A stretch of DNA of 64,000 nucleotides from Embleya scabrispora (GTDB lineage Bacteria > Actinomycetota > Actinomycetes > Streptomycetales > Streptomycetaceae): contig NZ_MWQN01000001.1 in NCBI RefSeq assembly GCF_002024165.1, positions 4,009,365-4,073,364 of the forward strand, written 5' to 3'. The notes under the pieces were generated by a model. The model ran no database searches. It had not been told where the DNA came from and was given only the letters and a program-made list of their open reading frames with translations. Below are positions 27,362-37,014 of the stretch, piece after piece (within the stretch, counting starts at the first letter, position 1; the number at the start of each line of letters is the position of its first letter). A program made the translations under genes and the position numbers.

Positions 27362-28096
27362 GTGAGCCGGATCTCGGTTCGGGGGATAGCCGTGGCGTCA
27401 GCCACCGCTGTCACGGCCGTTGGCGCCGTGGTCGGATTCAGTGGCACGGGCGTTTCCGCGTCCGCCGACGCCCAGACGGCAGACGAAGCGAGCACCACGA
27501 AGCTTCTCGAGGTTCCCGCGGCCCCCGCGGCGCAGCGGTTGAGCACCGGTATCACCCACCAGGCCGACGCGCAGACCGCCGCCTACGACGAGGCGCAGCG
27601 CGTGCAGGCCGAAGAGGCCGCCCGGGTCAAGGCCGAGCGCGACGCGGCCGACAAGGCCGCCGCGGAGAAGGCCGCCGCCGACAAGGCGGCCGCGGAGAAG
27701 GAAGCCGCCGAGAAGGAAGCCGCCCAGAAGGAGGCCGACCGCAAGGCGGCCGCCGAGCGCGCGGCGCGATCCGACAACCGCGGCGCGGTGGAGAAGGTGT
27801 CGGCGTCCGCCGCCGACGCCCAGTCGATCGCGAAGTCGATGATGAGCGCGAGTTCGTACACGTGCTTCAGCAACATCGTCGAGCGCGAGAGCGGCTGGCG
27901 GGTCAACGCCACCAACAAGTCCTCCGGCGCGTACGGTCTGATGCAGGCGCTGCCGGCGAGCAAGTACGCCTCCGCCGGCGCCGACTGGCGGACCAACCCC
28001 GCGACGCAGATCAAGTGGGGCCTGAGCTACATGAACGAGCGCTACGGCAGCCCGTGCCAGGCGTGGACGTTCTGGCAGAGCCACAACTGGTACTGA
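27362..28096 (+). CDS. Secreted transglycosylase-like protein with Ala/Lys/Glu coiled coil
   Basis: 244 residues from GTG 27362 with GGAAGGAA upstream; the longer in-frame extension to 27137 is untranslated leader. N-terminal signal sequence (VRGIAVASATAVTAVGAVVGFSGTG region), then a long A/K/E-rich coiled coil (about residues 75-140, repeats of KAAAEK and DKAAAEK), and a C-terminal lysozyme-like domain of about 75 residues with catalytic glutamate in IVERESGW and the SGAYGLMQALPASKY motif. Two cysteines (YTCFSN and SPCQAW) probably form a disulfide. This matches secreted actinobacterial aggregation-factor/transglycosylase proteins that remodel peptidoglycan. The coiled coil may tether it in the wall. 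Confidence 0.85.
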   Translation: MSRISVRGIAVASATAVTAVGAVVGFSGTGVSASADAQTADEASTTKLLEVPAAPAAQRLSTGITHQADAQTAAYDEAQRVQAEEAARVKAERDAADKAAAEKAAADKAAAEKEAAEKEAAQKEADRKAAAERAARSDNRGAVEKVSASAADAQSIAKSMMSASSYTCFSNIVERESGWRVNATNKSSGAYGLMQALPASKYASAGADWRTNPATQIKWGLSYMNERYGSPCQAWTFWQSHNWY

Positions 28097-28133
28097 GCAG
28101 GCCGCGGGTTTCCCGACCCGCCCCTCCCTCACC

Positions 28134-28179
28134 TACGACCGGGCCCCGCCCGCCTTTCGGCGCGCGGGGCCCGGTCGTA
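28134..28179. terminator. Bidirectional terminator between transglycosylase and thiolase
   Basis: TACGACCGGGCCCCGC (28134-28149) pairs perfectly over 16 bp with 28164-28179; loop 14 bases. It sits between convergent stops 28096 and 28193. Confidence 0.85.
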
Positions 28180-28192
28180 TGCGGCGGGTGTC

Positions 28193-29362
<1,170 letters not shown>

Positions 29363-29460
29363 CTAGCGAGTCCTGAGTGGCCGGTCCTCGGGCCGGGCCA
29401 CGGTGGCGACGGGGTGCCGGCCCGAGCCGACCAGCCTGATCTCACCCTGCACCAGGTGTA

Positions 29461-29471
29461 TGACTAAGTCA
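29461..29471. promoter_or_regulatory. Palindrome TGACTAAGTCA in the thiolase/TetR control region
   Basis: Perfect 5-bp arms TGACT and AGTCA around a central A, roughly 108 bases before the thiolase start and 130 before the regulator. The sequence class (TGACT...AGTCA) resembles operators of some actinobacterial fatty-acid TetR proteins. Candidate operator. Confidence 0.45.
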
Positions 29472-29561
29472 AGGATATGGGGATCTCGGGCGGGTTCGGC
29501 GGGGGTGCCGAAATGGTCGATGATGGGGCGGATGGGATGGGCGGGGACTACCGGAACGTGA

Positions 29562-29578
29562 GATTCCGCATGGGAATC
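29562..29578. promoter_or_regulatory. Inverted repeat GATTCC-GCATG-GGAATC before the double-TetR gene
   Basis: Perfect 6-bp arms, five-base spacer, 22 bases before the GTG start at 29601; a TAC TAC GCT-like -10 lies just after it. Likely operator for autoregulation; differs from the TGACTAAGTCA palindrome, which would fit two DNA-binding domains of different specificity. Confidence 0.45.
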
Positions 29579-29600
29579 CCAGGCGTACTACGCTTGCCTC

Positions 29601-30908
29601 GTGTTGAGCGATCGAGCGGGTGCGGAGCGTCACAACAGGCCGCGAGCGGATCGACGCGCGGAGATCATCAGACACGCCTGCGCGCTGTTCGCCAAGCGCG
29701 GCTACGGTGCCACGACGGTCCGTCAGATCGCCGAGTCCGCCGACATGCTCTCGGGCAGCCTGTACCACCACTTCCCGTCCAAGGAAGCGATGTTGCTCGA
29801 GGTGCTCGACTCCTTCTTCGCCGACATCATGAGCCGGCAGCGGGCCACCGTCGAGCGCGGCGGCGCCCCCGTCGACACCCTGCGCGGACTGCTGCGGGAC
29901 AGCCTCGAAGTGATCGGCAACAGTCCCGACGCGGCCATCGTGGTGGTCGGCGAATCGCGCCGGCTCTCCGGGAGCGACGGTTTCGTGTGGCTGTCCGATC
30001 GCACCGTCGAGGCATCCGCGTTGTGGGGGCGGGTGTTGCGGCGCGGCGTCGAGGAGGGCAGCCTGCGCCGAGACCTGCATCCCGTACTGCTGTCGCTGAT
30101 GCTCCAGTCGGCGGTGTGGGGGATGGCCCAGTGGTATCGGCCGACCGGGCGCTACGACCCCGACGCCGCCGCCGGTCGGCTCGTCGACCTCTTCGTGCGC
30201 GGCATCGTCCGCCCCGGACGCTACGCGTCGCAGCACATCTGCACCCTGCTCGGACCGGCCCGCCACATGATGCCCACACTGCGCCGGAGCGGCTCCGGTG
30301 ACGACGTCCGGGTCGAGGCCGAGCGGCGGATGGCCCGGGTGCCACGCCGCACCGACGCGCGCACCCGGATCCGGATCGCCTCCAACCTGCTCTTCGAACA
30401 GGACGGGTACGCGGGCACCACGGTGCGCCGGATCGCCGATCTGGCCGGTGTCCCGGTCGGCAGCCTCGCCCATCACATCGGCTCCAAGGAGCAGTTGCTC
30501 GGCGAACTCCTCGGTGAATTCCTCGGCGATCTGCGCACCGCCTTCGACAAGGACGCCGCCGATCGACCGGAGCCGGTCCAGCGACTGGCCGGTCTGATCG
30601 GGCACACCGTGGAGGCGCACGCGTGCCACGGGGTGTCGACGGTGCTGGCGATAAACGAGGTACGCGGCGACGAACTGCCCGCGAGCCGGCTGTCCGCGCA
30701 GCGCGCCAAGGTCTCCGACACGTGGACCCGCGCGCTGGTCGCCGGCATCCGCTCGGGCGACTTCCACCCGGACCTGGACCCGGTGTTCACCCAGCGGGTG
30801 TTGCGCACGGCGATCTCGACCGGGAGCCGGATCTATCGCGGGATGGGCGTGCGGGACGCGGTCGGGTTGTATCGCGAGGTCGCGTTGGCGGGGATGGCGG
30901 CGTCGTGA
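29601..30908 (+). CDS. Tandem double TetR-domain regulator
   Basis: 435 residues from GTG 29601. Two complete TetR helix-turn-helix units are seen: RRAEIIRHACALFAKRGYGA with SGSLYHHFPSKEAMLLEVL (about residues 20-70), and RTRIRIASNLLFEQDGYAGT with VGSLAHHIGSKEQLL (about 250-305). Each is followed by its own about 130-170-residue helical ligand-type region, so this is a head-to-tail fusion or duplication rather than a TetR with a stray motif. The first half resembles KstR2-like regulators of acyl-CoA metabolism. Divergent thiolase is the likely target. The gene has no frameshift; the linker (about 205-250) is basic. Confidence 0.88.
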   Translation: MLSDRAGAERHNRPRADRRAEIIRHACALFAKRGYGATTVRQIAESADMLSGSLYHHFPSKEAMLLEVLDSFFADIMSRQRATVERGGAPVDTLRGLLRDSLEVIGNSPDAAIVVVGESRRLSGSDGFVWLSDRTVEASALWGRVLRRGVEEGSLRRDLHPVLLSLMLQSAVWGMAQWYRPTGRYDPDAAAGRLVDLFVRGIVRPGRYASQHICTLLGPARHMMPTLRRSGSGDDVRVEAERRMARVPRRTDARTRIRIASNLLFEQDGYAGTTVRRIADLAGVPVGSLAHHIGSKEQLLGELLGEFLGDLRTAFDKDAADRPEPVQRLAGLIGHTVEAHACHGVSTVLAINEVRGDELPASRLSAQRAKVSDTWTRALVAGIRSGDFHPDLDPVFTQRVLRTAISTGSRIYRGMGVRDAVGLYREVALAGMAAS

Positions 30909-31063
30909 GGGCGGGGCCCGGGGCGGGCTCGCCGCCGGTGTCGGCGCGGCTGCGGTGGACGGCCCGGTGGTGGCGGGCGACCTGGGTGCGCGGCGCGGTG
31001 CGGGTGCGGTGGGCGATTCGGTCCCGGCCGGTGGGGTGGTCGCGCGCGGGGCGGTGAGGGGTG

Positions 31064-31110
31064 CGACGCGGGAGAGCCCGCCCCCCGGGTGGGGACGGGC
31101 TCTCGCGTCG
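31064..31110. terminator. Convergent terminator between the double-TetR gene and ahpD
   Basis: GAGAGCCCG (31072-31080) and CGGGCTCTC (31096-31104) form the core; outer CGACGC and GCGTCG extend the stem with a two-base bulge. Lies between stops 30908 and 31177. Confidence 0.75.
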
Positions 31111-31176
31111 TTCTCGCTTGCCGTACGCGGGTGTTCGGGTTCGGGGTGTGCTCGGCCCGGCCCGAACTCCGGTGGC

Positions 31177-31701
31177 TCAGCCCTGCTCGGACTCCAGCGT
31201 CACACCGACCGCGTGGATCACGGCGGCGATCTTGATCGCCTCCTGGATCGTCTCGCGCGGCATGTTCTCCTTGCGCAGGACCTGCTCGTGCGACTCCAGG
31301 CACCGACCGCAGCCGTTGATCGCCGAGACGGCGAGCGACCACAGTTCGAAGTCGGCCTTCGGGGCGCCCGGGTTGGCCATGATGTTCATCCGCAGCCCGG
31401 CCCGCAGGTTGCCGTACTCCGGGTCGCCGATGAGGTGCATCGACCGGTAGTAGACGTTGTTCATCGCCATGACCGCGGCGGCGGCCTTGGCGGCGTTGTA
31501 CGCCTCCTCGGACAGCCGGCTCTTCGCCTCGGGCTCCAGCTCGGCGAGCACCTTCGGGCTGCGCGTGGCGATGGCCGACACCAGTACCGTGCCCCAGAGC
31601 GTCTGCTCCTGGAGCTTGGAGTTGCCGACGACCGAGCCCAGGTTGAGCTTGAGGTCCTTGGCGTATTCGGGCAGTGCGGCCTTCAGGACGTCGAGACCCA
31701 T
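31177..31701 (-). CDS. ahpD: Alkyl hydroperoxidase AhpD
   Basis: 174 residues. The CxxC redox centre is in [16 protein letters not shown] (Cys131, Cys134) with the downstream histidine H138, the proton-relay arrangement of AhpD. In actinobacteria it regenerates AhpC together with lipoamide-type donors. The start is three bases after the ahpC stop, so the pair is an operon controlled from the region upstream of ahpC. Confidence 0.95.
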   Translation of the reverse strand: MGLDVLKAALPEYAKDLKLNLGSVVGNSKLQEQTLWGTVLVSAIATRSPKVLAELEPEAKSRLSEEAYNAAKAAAAVMAMNNVYYRSMHLIGDPEYGNLRAGLRMNIMANPGAPKADFELWSLAVSAINGCGRCLESHEQVLRKENMPRETIQEAIKIAAVIHAVGVTLESEQG

Positions 31702-31704
31702 GGA

Positions 31705-32256
31705 TCAGGCGTCCATCAGCTTGGCGGCGTCGAGGGTCTCGCCGCCCTTCTGCCAGTTGCACGGGCACAGCTCGTCGGTCTGCAGCGCGTCGAGGACGCG
31801 CAGGACCTCGTCGGGGTTGCGGCCCACCGAGCCGGCGGTGACCATCACGAACTGGATCTCGTTGTTCGGGTCGATGATGAAGACCGCGCGGTCGGCGACA
31901 CCGTCGGCGTTGAGCACGCCGGCGGCCGAGGACAGCTCGCGCTTGAGGTCGGACAACATCGGGAACGGCAGGTCGGTCAGGTCCGGGTGGTCCTTGCGCC
32001 AGGCCAGGTGCACGAACTCGGAGTCCACGGACACGCCGAGCAGCTGCGCGTCACGGTCCTGGAAGTCCTCGTTGAGCCGGCCGAACGCGGCGATCTCCGT
32101 CGGACACACGAAGGTGAAGTCCTTCGGCCAGAAGAAGACGACCCGCCACTTGCCGTCGTACGACTTGTTGGTGATCTGCTCGAAGGCCTTGTCCGCCTCC
32201 AGCGACACGACGCCGGTGAGGTCGTACTCGGGGAACTGGTTACCGACAGTAAGCAC
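31705..32256 (-). CDS. ahpC: Alkyl hydroperoxide reductase AhpC (peroxiredoxin)
   Basis: 183 residues from GTG 32256, six bases after GGAGGAG; an ATG extension to 32322 is rejected for lack of a ribosome site and because family members begin near LTVGNQFPEYDL. Peroxidatic cysteine is in FTFVCPTEI (Cys51); resolving cysteines in ELCPCNWQKGG near the C-terminus. It reduces organic peroxides, hydrogen peroxide and peroxynitrite; AhpD, three bases downstream, recycles it. Expected inducer is OxyR, whose typical palindrome lies 85 bases upstream although oxyR itself is elsewhere. Confidence 0.96.
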   Translation of the reverse strand: MLTVGNQFPEYDLTGVVSLEADKAFEQITNKSYDGKWRVVFFWPKDFTFVCPTEIAAFGRLNEDFQDRDAQLLGVSVDSEFVHLAWRKDHPDLTDLPFPMLSDLKRELSSAAGVLNADGVADRAVFIIDPNNEIQFVMVTAGSVGRNPDEVLRVLDALQTDELCPCNWQKGGETLDAAKLMDA

Positions 32257-32340
32257 TGGATCTCCTCCGCAGGGGGGCCGGGGAGGCAGGTTCACCGCCC
32301 CGGTCGGACGTACGTCGATCACGATGCCACAGCCAAATTG

Positions 32341-32369
32341 ATAGATGAAATAAGCAATGGTTCATCTAT
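32341..32369. promoter_or_regulatory. Candidate OxyR operator upstream of ahpC
   Basis: ATAGATGAA (32341-32349) and TTCATCTAT (32361-32369) form a perfect 9-bp inverted repeat with an 11-base spacer in a locally A/T-rich stretch; the arms contain ATAG/CTAT, the half-site of LysR-type OxyR. A related TTGAT flank occurs on both sides. The site is 85-113 bases before the ahpC start. The stretch 32370-32642 beyond it contains no convincing gene, although oxyR occupies that place in Streptomyces as I recall. Confidence 0.6.
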
Positions 32370-32642
32370 TGATCGTGATCACTTATCAGTGTGGAGGAGA
32401 TGGGGAACGACCAGCTCAGCCGGCCCGTGCGGATGTTCGACGGCCGCCGGAGGGGGCCGGAAGGAGCATACGCGTCACTCTCGCGAGTGCCGAATCGGCG
32501 CATTTGGGGGAGGGGCGGCCCCGGTCGCCGAACGGGCGCGCGGGAGTGCCCGCGACGCCCGGCGACCGAACGGATGGATGTGAGGGCGACGATTACGGGG
32601 TGTGGCGACCCGGGTCGTCGGCCGCCGGGCACTCCGGCCTGC

Positions 32643-32978
32643 CTAGCCTTCCGGATAGAAGAGGAACAGCGTGCAGCCGGTGGTGGTCGAGGGGACGTGC
32701 CACGACCCGGCGGGGGCGTGCAGGAAGGTGCCGGCCGGGTAGTCGCGCGCCCCGTCGTCGAAGGTGCCGGCGACCACGTAGACCTCCTCCGGGCCGGGCT
32801 CGTGTACATCCCGGCGGGGCCAGGCGGACCCCGGGTCCATCTCCAGCACGCCGGCGTGCGCACCGGTCGGTCCCCGCCACAGCGGGCGGAAGCGAACTCC
32901 CGGGAAGAGCACGCGGATCGGGGCTTCGTCGACGGACGCGGACACATAGCCCGGCTGGGCGAGGATCTCGGGATGCAT
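32643..32978 (-). CDS. Cupin-domain protein
   Basis: 111 residues from ATG 32978; GAGGAG is only one base away, so GTG 32987 may be the real start. A single conserved beta-barrel cupin: metal-site residues in RRDVHEPGPEEVYVVAG and the second box FLHAPAGSWHVPST. It resembles the ChrR/AraC-type anti-sigma cupins and small dioxygenase-like proteins, but without partner evidence no function is given. Divergent from the AraC-type regulator, which may control it. Confidence 0.75.
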   Translation of the reverse strand: MHPEILAQPGYVSASVDEAPIRVLFPGVRFRPLWRGPTGAHAGVLEMDPGSAWPRRDVHEPGPEEVYVVAGTFDDGARDYPAGTFLHAPAGSWHVPSTTTGCTLFLFYPEG

Positions 32979-33050
32979 GCTCCTCACGGTGCCGTGGGTG
33001 GGCCGCGGTGGGACAGGGCCCGGGCGGACACCATGGGGTACGTTCCTGCC

Positions 33051-34025
33051 ATGCATCGTGTGGTGGCCCTGGTGCGGCCGGTGCAGTCGACGTTCGAACT
33101 CGGCTGCGCGGTCGAGGTCTTCGGCACCGAGCGGGCCGGGGTGCCGCGGCACTACACGTTCGAAACGTGTACCGAGACGCCGGGGCCGGTGCCGACCACC
33201 GGCGGATACACGATGCACGTGCCGCAGGACCTGGCGGTGCTCGACGCGGCGGACACCGTGATCGTCCCGGGGTGGCTGCCGGTGGAGACGCCGCTCTCCG
33301 CCGGCGTGCGCCACGCGTTGCTTCGGGCGCACGTGCGTGGGGCGCGTCTGGTCACGATCTGCTCCGGGGTGTTCGCCCTGGCCCGCACCGGGCTCCTGGA
33401 CGGCCGCTCGGCCACCACGCACCGGGCCCGCGCCGAGCAGTTGCGCCGGGAGTTCCCCCGGGTGCGGGTGGAGCCGGACCGGCTGTACGTGGACCACGGC
33501 GACGTCGCCACCAGTGCGGGCGCGGGCGCGGGTCTGGACCTGTGCCTGCACCTGGTCCGGCGGGACCACGGGGCCGCGTACGCGGCTTCGGTGGCGCGGG
33601 ACATGGTGCTGCCGCCCCGTCGCGAGGACGGCCGGGTGCGGTATCCACCGGCCTCGGCGCCCGGGGACGGCCTCGACGACCTGTTCGCCTGGGCGGGCGA
33701 ACGCGTCGGCACACCGCTGTCGGTCCCCGACCTGGCCGCGCACGTGGGCGTCTCGCCCCGCACGTTGGCCAGACGCTTCGCCGACCGCCTCGGCACGAGT
33801 CCGGGCGCGTGGCTCGTGTCCCGCCGGGTGGCCGAGGCCCGCACGCTCCTGGAGGAAACCGACCTGCCGGTGGAAGCCATCGCCACGCGAGTCGGCTTGG
33901 CATCGGCGGTCAACCTCCGCCGCCGCTTCCGCACCCAGGTGGGCACCACCCCGGGCGCATACCGCCGGGCGTTCCGCGCGCGGAACGGCTCCGTCGGTTC
34001 GGACGCCGGGCCCCGGCGGCCGTAA
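33051..34025 (+). CDS. GATase1/DJ-1-domain AraC-family regulator (FtrA-like)
   Basis: 324 residues from ATG 33051 (an ATG six codons upstream is possible). The N-terminal DJ-1/PfpI-like domain has the nucleophile-elbow cysteine in VTICSGVFALARTGLLDG (Cys104), as in FtrA-type regulators where it acts as sensor rather than protease. The C-terminal AraC domain holds two helix-turn-helices: VPDLAAHVGVSPRTLARRF and EAIATRVGLASAVNLRRRF. It probably controls the divergent cupin gene. Ligand unknown. Confidence 0.9.
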   Translation: MHRVVALVRPVQSTFELGCAVEVFGTERAGVPRHYTFETCTETPGPVPTTGGYTMHVPQDLAVLDAADTVIVPGWLPVETPLSAGVRHALLRAHVRGARLVTICSGVFALARTGLLDGRSATTHRARAEQLRREFPRVRVEPDRLYVDHGDVATSAGAGAGLDLCLHLVRRDHGAAYAASVARDMVLPPRREDGRVRYPPASAPGDGLDDLFAWAGERVGTPLSVPDLAAHVGVSPRTLARRFADRLGTSPGAWLVSRRVAEARTLLEETDLPVEAIATRVGLASAVNLRRRFRTQVGTTPGAYRRAFRARNGSVGSDAGPRRP

Positions 34026-34221
34026 GGGCACCGACACCTTCCGGTCCGCGCCACGGCGGTGCGTCGGGCCGCGCGGGGCAAGTTGCATCCTGTCGGTTGT
34101 GGGCTGGGAGGGTGAAGGGCGATATCACCCATGGCGCCCAAACGAATACGATGGGTGCCATAGGGGATGTGGCGACACTCGAGTCCTCCCCGAGTGGTCC
34201 GACCCTCATCGAGAGGTATCC

Positions 34222-34725
34222 ATGCGTCCGAAGCGATTCGAGCCCTGGTTGGCGGAACTGCTCAGGCAGTCCGGCGCGGTCACCGACGTGGCGGTGCGAA
34301 CCGAGGCCGGCGAGCAACGGGCTCCTCGGCCGGGCCCGTACGGGGTTTCGCTTCGGCTGCGCAACGGGGCCACGATCGAACTGGGCATCACGGCCGAGTC
34401 GGCGCCGGGCGACCAGTACGTGCAGACGGAGACGGAGGTGCGCGGGGAGCCGCCGGCGCGCGTCGAGTCGGTGCCCGCGATCGACGGGGCCAAGGTCAAG
34501 GTGGCCGACGTCGAGGAATGGCTCGCCGCCCTGGCGGTCAACAGTGGGAGTCCCGAACTGCGAAAGGTGAGCACACGCTACTCGCAGGAGGACCCGCCGG
34601 GGGCGATCCCGTACGGCGTCGAACTTCGTTGGCACAGCGGAGCGAAGACCCGGGTGAACTTCCAGCACGCCTACAGCTCCGGTGATCGCCCCGGAGCGGC
34701 GTACCAGTGCCCGGACATCATCTGA
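34222..34725 (+). CDS. Hypothetical protein with internal duplication
   Basis: 167 residues from ATG 34222 with GAGAGG upstream; a longer frame is read-through of the preceding gene. No recognised family, no signal or membrane segment. Two copies of a roughly 25-residue motif are visible: GPYGVSLRLRNGATIELG near residues 38-55 and IPYGVELRWHSGAKTRVN near 128-145, each followed by a GD turn, suggesting two similar beta-sheet units. The surrounding residues are charged. Function unknown. Confidence 0.65.
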   Translation: MRPKRFEPWLAELLRQSGAVTDVAVRTEAGEQRAPRPGPYGVSLRLRNGATIELGITAESAPGDQYVQTETEVRGEPPARVESVPAIDGAKVKVADVEEWLAALAVNSGSPELRKVSTRYSQEDPPGAIPYGVELRWHSGAKTRVNFQHAYSSGDRPGAAYQCPDII

Positions 34726-34824
34726 GTCGAGGCTCGCCCGCCTCCCGCGCGCACCTTCCGGACCGTGCCCGCCGCCGATCCGCCGGCGACGGGCGACGGG
34801 CATCGGCCGCGGGCTGTCGGGACG

Positions 34825-36276
34825 TCACGGCCGGGTCATCCCCAACACGTCCAAGGCGGTGTCGAGTTCGGCCTCGGTGAGGCGGCCGGCCTCGACGTGT
34901 CCGCGTTCGATGACCACCTGGCGGATCGTCTTGCGTTCGGCCAGCGACTGCTTGGCGATCCTCGCCGCCTCCTCGTAGCCCAGGAAGCGGTTCAGCGGGG
35001 TGACCACCGACGGGGAGGACTCGGCGTATTCGCGCATACGCTCGACGTCGGCCTCGATGCCGGCCACCGTACGATCCGCCAGTACCCGCGTGACGTTGGC
35101 CAGCAGGCGGATCGATTCGAGCACGTTGCGGGCGATCACCGGCAACATCACGTTGAGTTCGAAGTTGCCCGCCGCGCCGCCGAAGGCCACCGCCGCGTCG
35201 TTGCCGATCACCTGCGCGACGACCTGGCCGACCGCCTCCGGGATCACCGGGTTGACCTTGCCCGGCATGATCGAGCTGCCCGGCTGCAGGTCCGGCAGCC
35301 GGATCTCGGCCAGCCCCGTACGCGGCCCCGAGCCCATCCAGCGCAGGTCGTTGACGATCTTGTTCAGGCCGACCGCGACGGTGCGCAACTGGCCGGACAG
35401 CTCGACCAGTCCGTCCCGCGCGCCCTGCGCCTCGAAGTGGTCGCGCGCCTCGACGAACGGCAGCCCGGTGGCCGCCGCGATCTCCGCGATCACCCGGGCC
35501 GAGAAGCCGGGCGGGGTGTTGATCCCGGTACCCACCGCCGTGCCGCCCAGCGGCAGTTCGACCACGCGCGGCAGCGTCGCGTGCAGCCGTTCCACGCCGT
35601 GGCGCACCTGCGCCGCGTAGCCGCCGAACTCCTGCCCCAGGGTCACGGGTGTGGCGTCCATCAGGTGCGTGCGGCCGGACTTGACCACGTCGGCGAACTC
35701 GGTCGCCTTCGACTCCAGGGAGGACGCGAGGTGGTCGAGCGAGGGGATCAGCCGGTGGGTGACCGCGAGCGCCGCCGCGATGTGGATCGAGGAGGGGAAG
35801 ACGTCGTTGGACGACTGGGACGCGTTGACGTGATCGTTGGGATGTACGTCCCGCCCCAGTCGCTCCGTCGCCAGGGTGGCCAGGACCTCGTTCATGTTCA
35901 TGTTCGACGAGGTGCCGGACCCGGTCTGGAACACGTCCACCGGGAACTGGTCCGCCCAGCGGCCACCGACCACCTCGGCCGCGGCCTGCTCGATCGCCTC
36001 GGCCGTCTCCTCCTCCAGCACGCCCAGTTCGGCGTTCACCCGGGCCGCCGCGCCCTTGATCCGGGCCAGGGCCTCCACGTGCGCCGGTTCCAGGTGCTGC
36101 CCGGAGATCGGGAAGTTCGCCACCGCGCGCTGGGTCTGTGCCCGCCACTTGGCGGCGACCGGCACCCGCACCTCCCCCATCGAGTCGTGCTCGACGCGGA
36201 ACTCGCCGGACGGGTCCGCACCCGCACCCGCGGTCGGTCCTGCGGTGGGCTCCGCGCTCGCTGCTGCCTCGGACAT
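34825..36276 (-). CDS. fumC: Fumarate hydratase class II
   Basis: 483 residues. The fumarase/aspartase superfamily signature [11 protein letters not shown] (about residue 330) carries the catalytic serine loop; [13 protein letters not shown] and the substrate motif [12 protein letters not shown] are also present. Oxygen-stable, iron-independent hydration of fumarate to malate in the citric acid cycle. A low-complexity Ala/Pro/Gly N-terminal extension of about 25 residues precedes the domain. A class I iron-sulfur fumarase lies at 50801, giving redundancy of the step under iron or oxidative stress. Confidence 0.95.
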   Translation of the reverse strand: MSEAAASAEPTAGPTAGAGADPSGEFRVEHDSMGEVRVPVAAKWRAQTQRAVANFPISGQHLEPAHVEALARIKGAAARVNAELGVLEEETAEAIEQAAAEVVGGRWADQFPVDVFQTGSGTSSNMNMNEVLATLATERLGRDVHPNDHVNASQSSNDVFPSSIHIAAALAVTHRLIPSLDHLASSLESKATEFADVVKSGRTHLMDATPVTLGQEFGGYAAQVRHGVERLHATLPRVVELPLGGTAVGTGINTPPGFSARVIAEIAAATGLPFVEARDHFEAQGARDGLVELSGQLRTVAVGLNKIVNDLRWMGSGPRTGLAEIRLPDLQPGSSIMPGKVNPVIPEAVGQVVAQVIGNDAAVAFGGAAGNFELNVMLPVIARNVLESIRLLANVTRVLADRTVAGIEADVERMREYAESSPSVVTPLNRFLGYEEAARIAKQSLAERKTIRQVVIERGHVEAGRLTEAELDTALDVLGMTRP

Positions 36277-36366
36277 CGCTGTGGCCTCCTAGAAAGCGTT
36301 CCCTGGCGACAACGGCTTGTCGGCCCGGCCTGTTCCTGCGGATCGGGCCGGGCGGTCCCGAGCCGC

Positions 36367-37014
36367 CTAGCCGATCAGCAACACGTGCAGCGTTCGCGGC
36401 CCGTGCACGCCCATCACCCGTTCCAGTTCGATGTCGCTGGTCGCCGACGGACCGGAGATCCAGGTCTGCGGACGGCGCGGGTCGAGCCGGGCCACCGCCT
36501 CCGGCACGGTGCCCACGACCTGGTCGGCGCGCACCACGCACAGGTGGTAGTCCGGGAGCAGGGTGAGCACCCGGCGGCCCTGGTCGGGGCCGGTGTCCAG
36601 GACGATCGTGCCGGTCTCGGCGACGGCGAGCGCACACCCGGTGGCCACCGCGTCGATCGCGCCGATCTCGTCCCGGCTCAGCTCCGGGGCGTCCACCACC
36701 AGTTCCGCGCCGAGCCGGTTCAGCCAGGCCATCTTGTTCCCGCGCGGAACCACCAGGCGGGTGACCCCGGCCCGGCGCAGCAGGTCGCTCGCGCCGAGCA
36801 GCAGGTCCCGGGTGTCGTGTACGCGCAGCACGGTGGCGTCGTAGTCGGCCAGCCGCGCGGCGAACCGGGCGACCGGGTCGAGTCCCGCCGGGCGCTCGCG
36901 CCGATACGTCCGGCGTACCGGCGGCGGCTTGGGCCGGTCGTCGAGGGCGGCGCGGAGTCGGTCCAGGACCACCGTTCGCGCCTCGCGGTCCGCCTCGTGG
37001 CGTTCCACCGTCAC
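36367..37014 (-). CDS. lutC: Lactate utilisation protein LutC (LUD domain)
   Basis: 215 residues from GTG 37014, overlapping the lutB stop by four bases. LUD domain with GCALAVAETGTIVLDTGPD and the closing WISGPSATSDIELERVMGVHG. LutABC replaces lactate dehydrogenase, oxidising L-lactate to pyruvate. Third gene of a tightly overlapping operon; slightly shorter than Bacillus LutC but typical of actinobacteria. Confidence 0.92.
   Translation of the reverse strand: MTVERHEADREARTVVLDRLRAALDDRPKPPPVRRTYRRERPAGLDPVARFAARLADYDATVLRVHDTRDLLLGASDLLRRAGVTRLVVPRGNKMAWLNRLGAELVVDAPELSRDEIGAIDAVATGCALAVAETGTIVLDTGPDQGRRVLTLLPDYHLCVVRADQVVGTVPEAVARLDPRRPQTWISGPSATSDIELERVMGVHGPRTLHVLLIG

Noticed and set aside
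32370-32642. A gene or oxyR remnant divergent from ahpC
   Set aside because: The open frame here runs on through the antisense of the cupin gene and shows no LysR-like helix-turn-helix; treated as non-coding.
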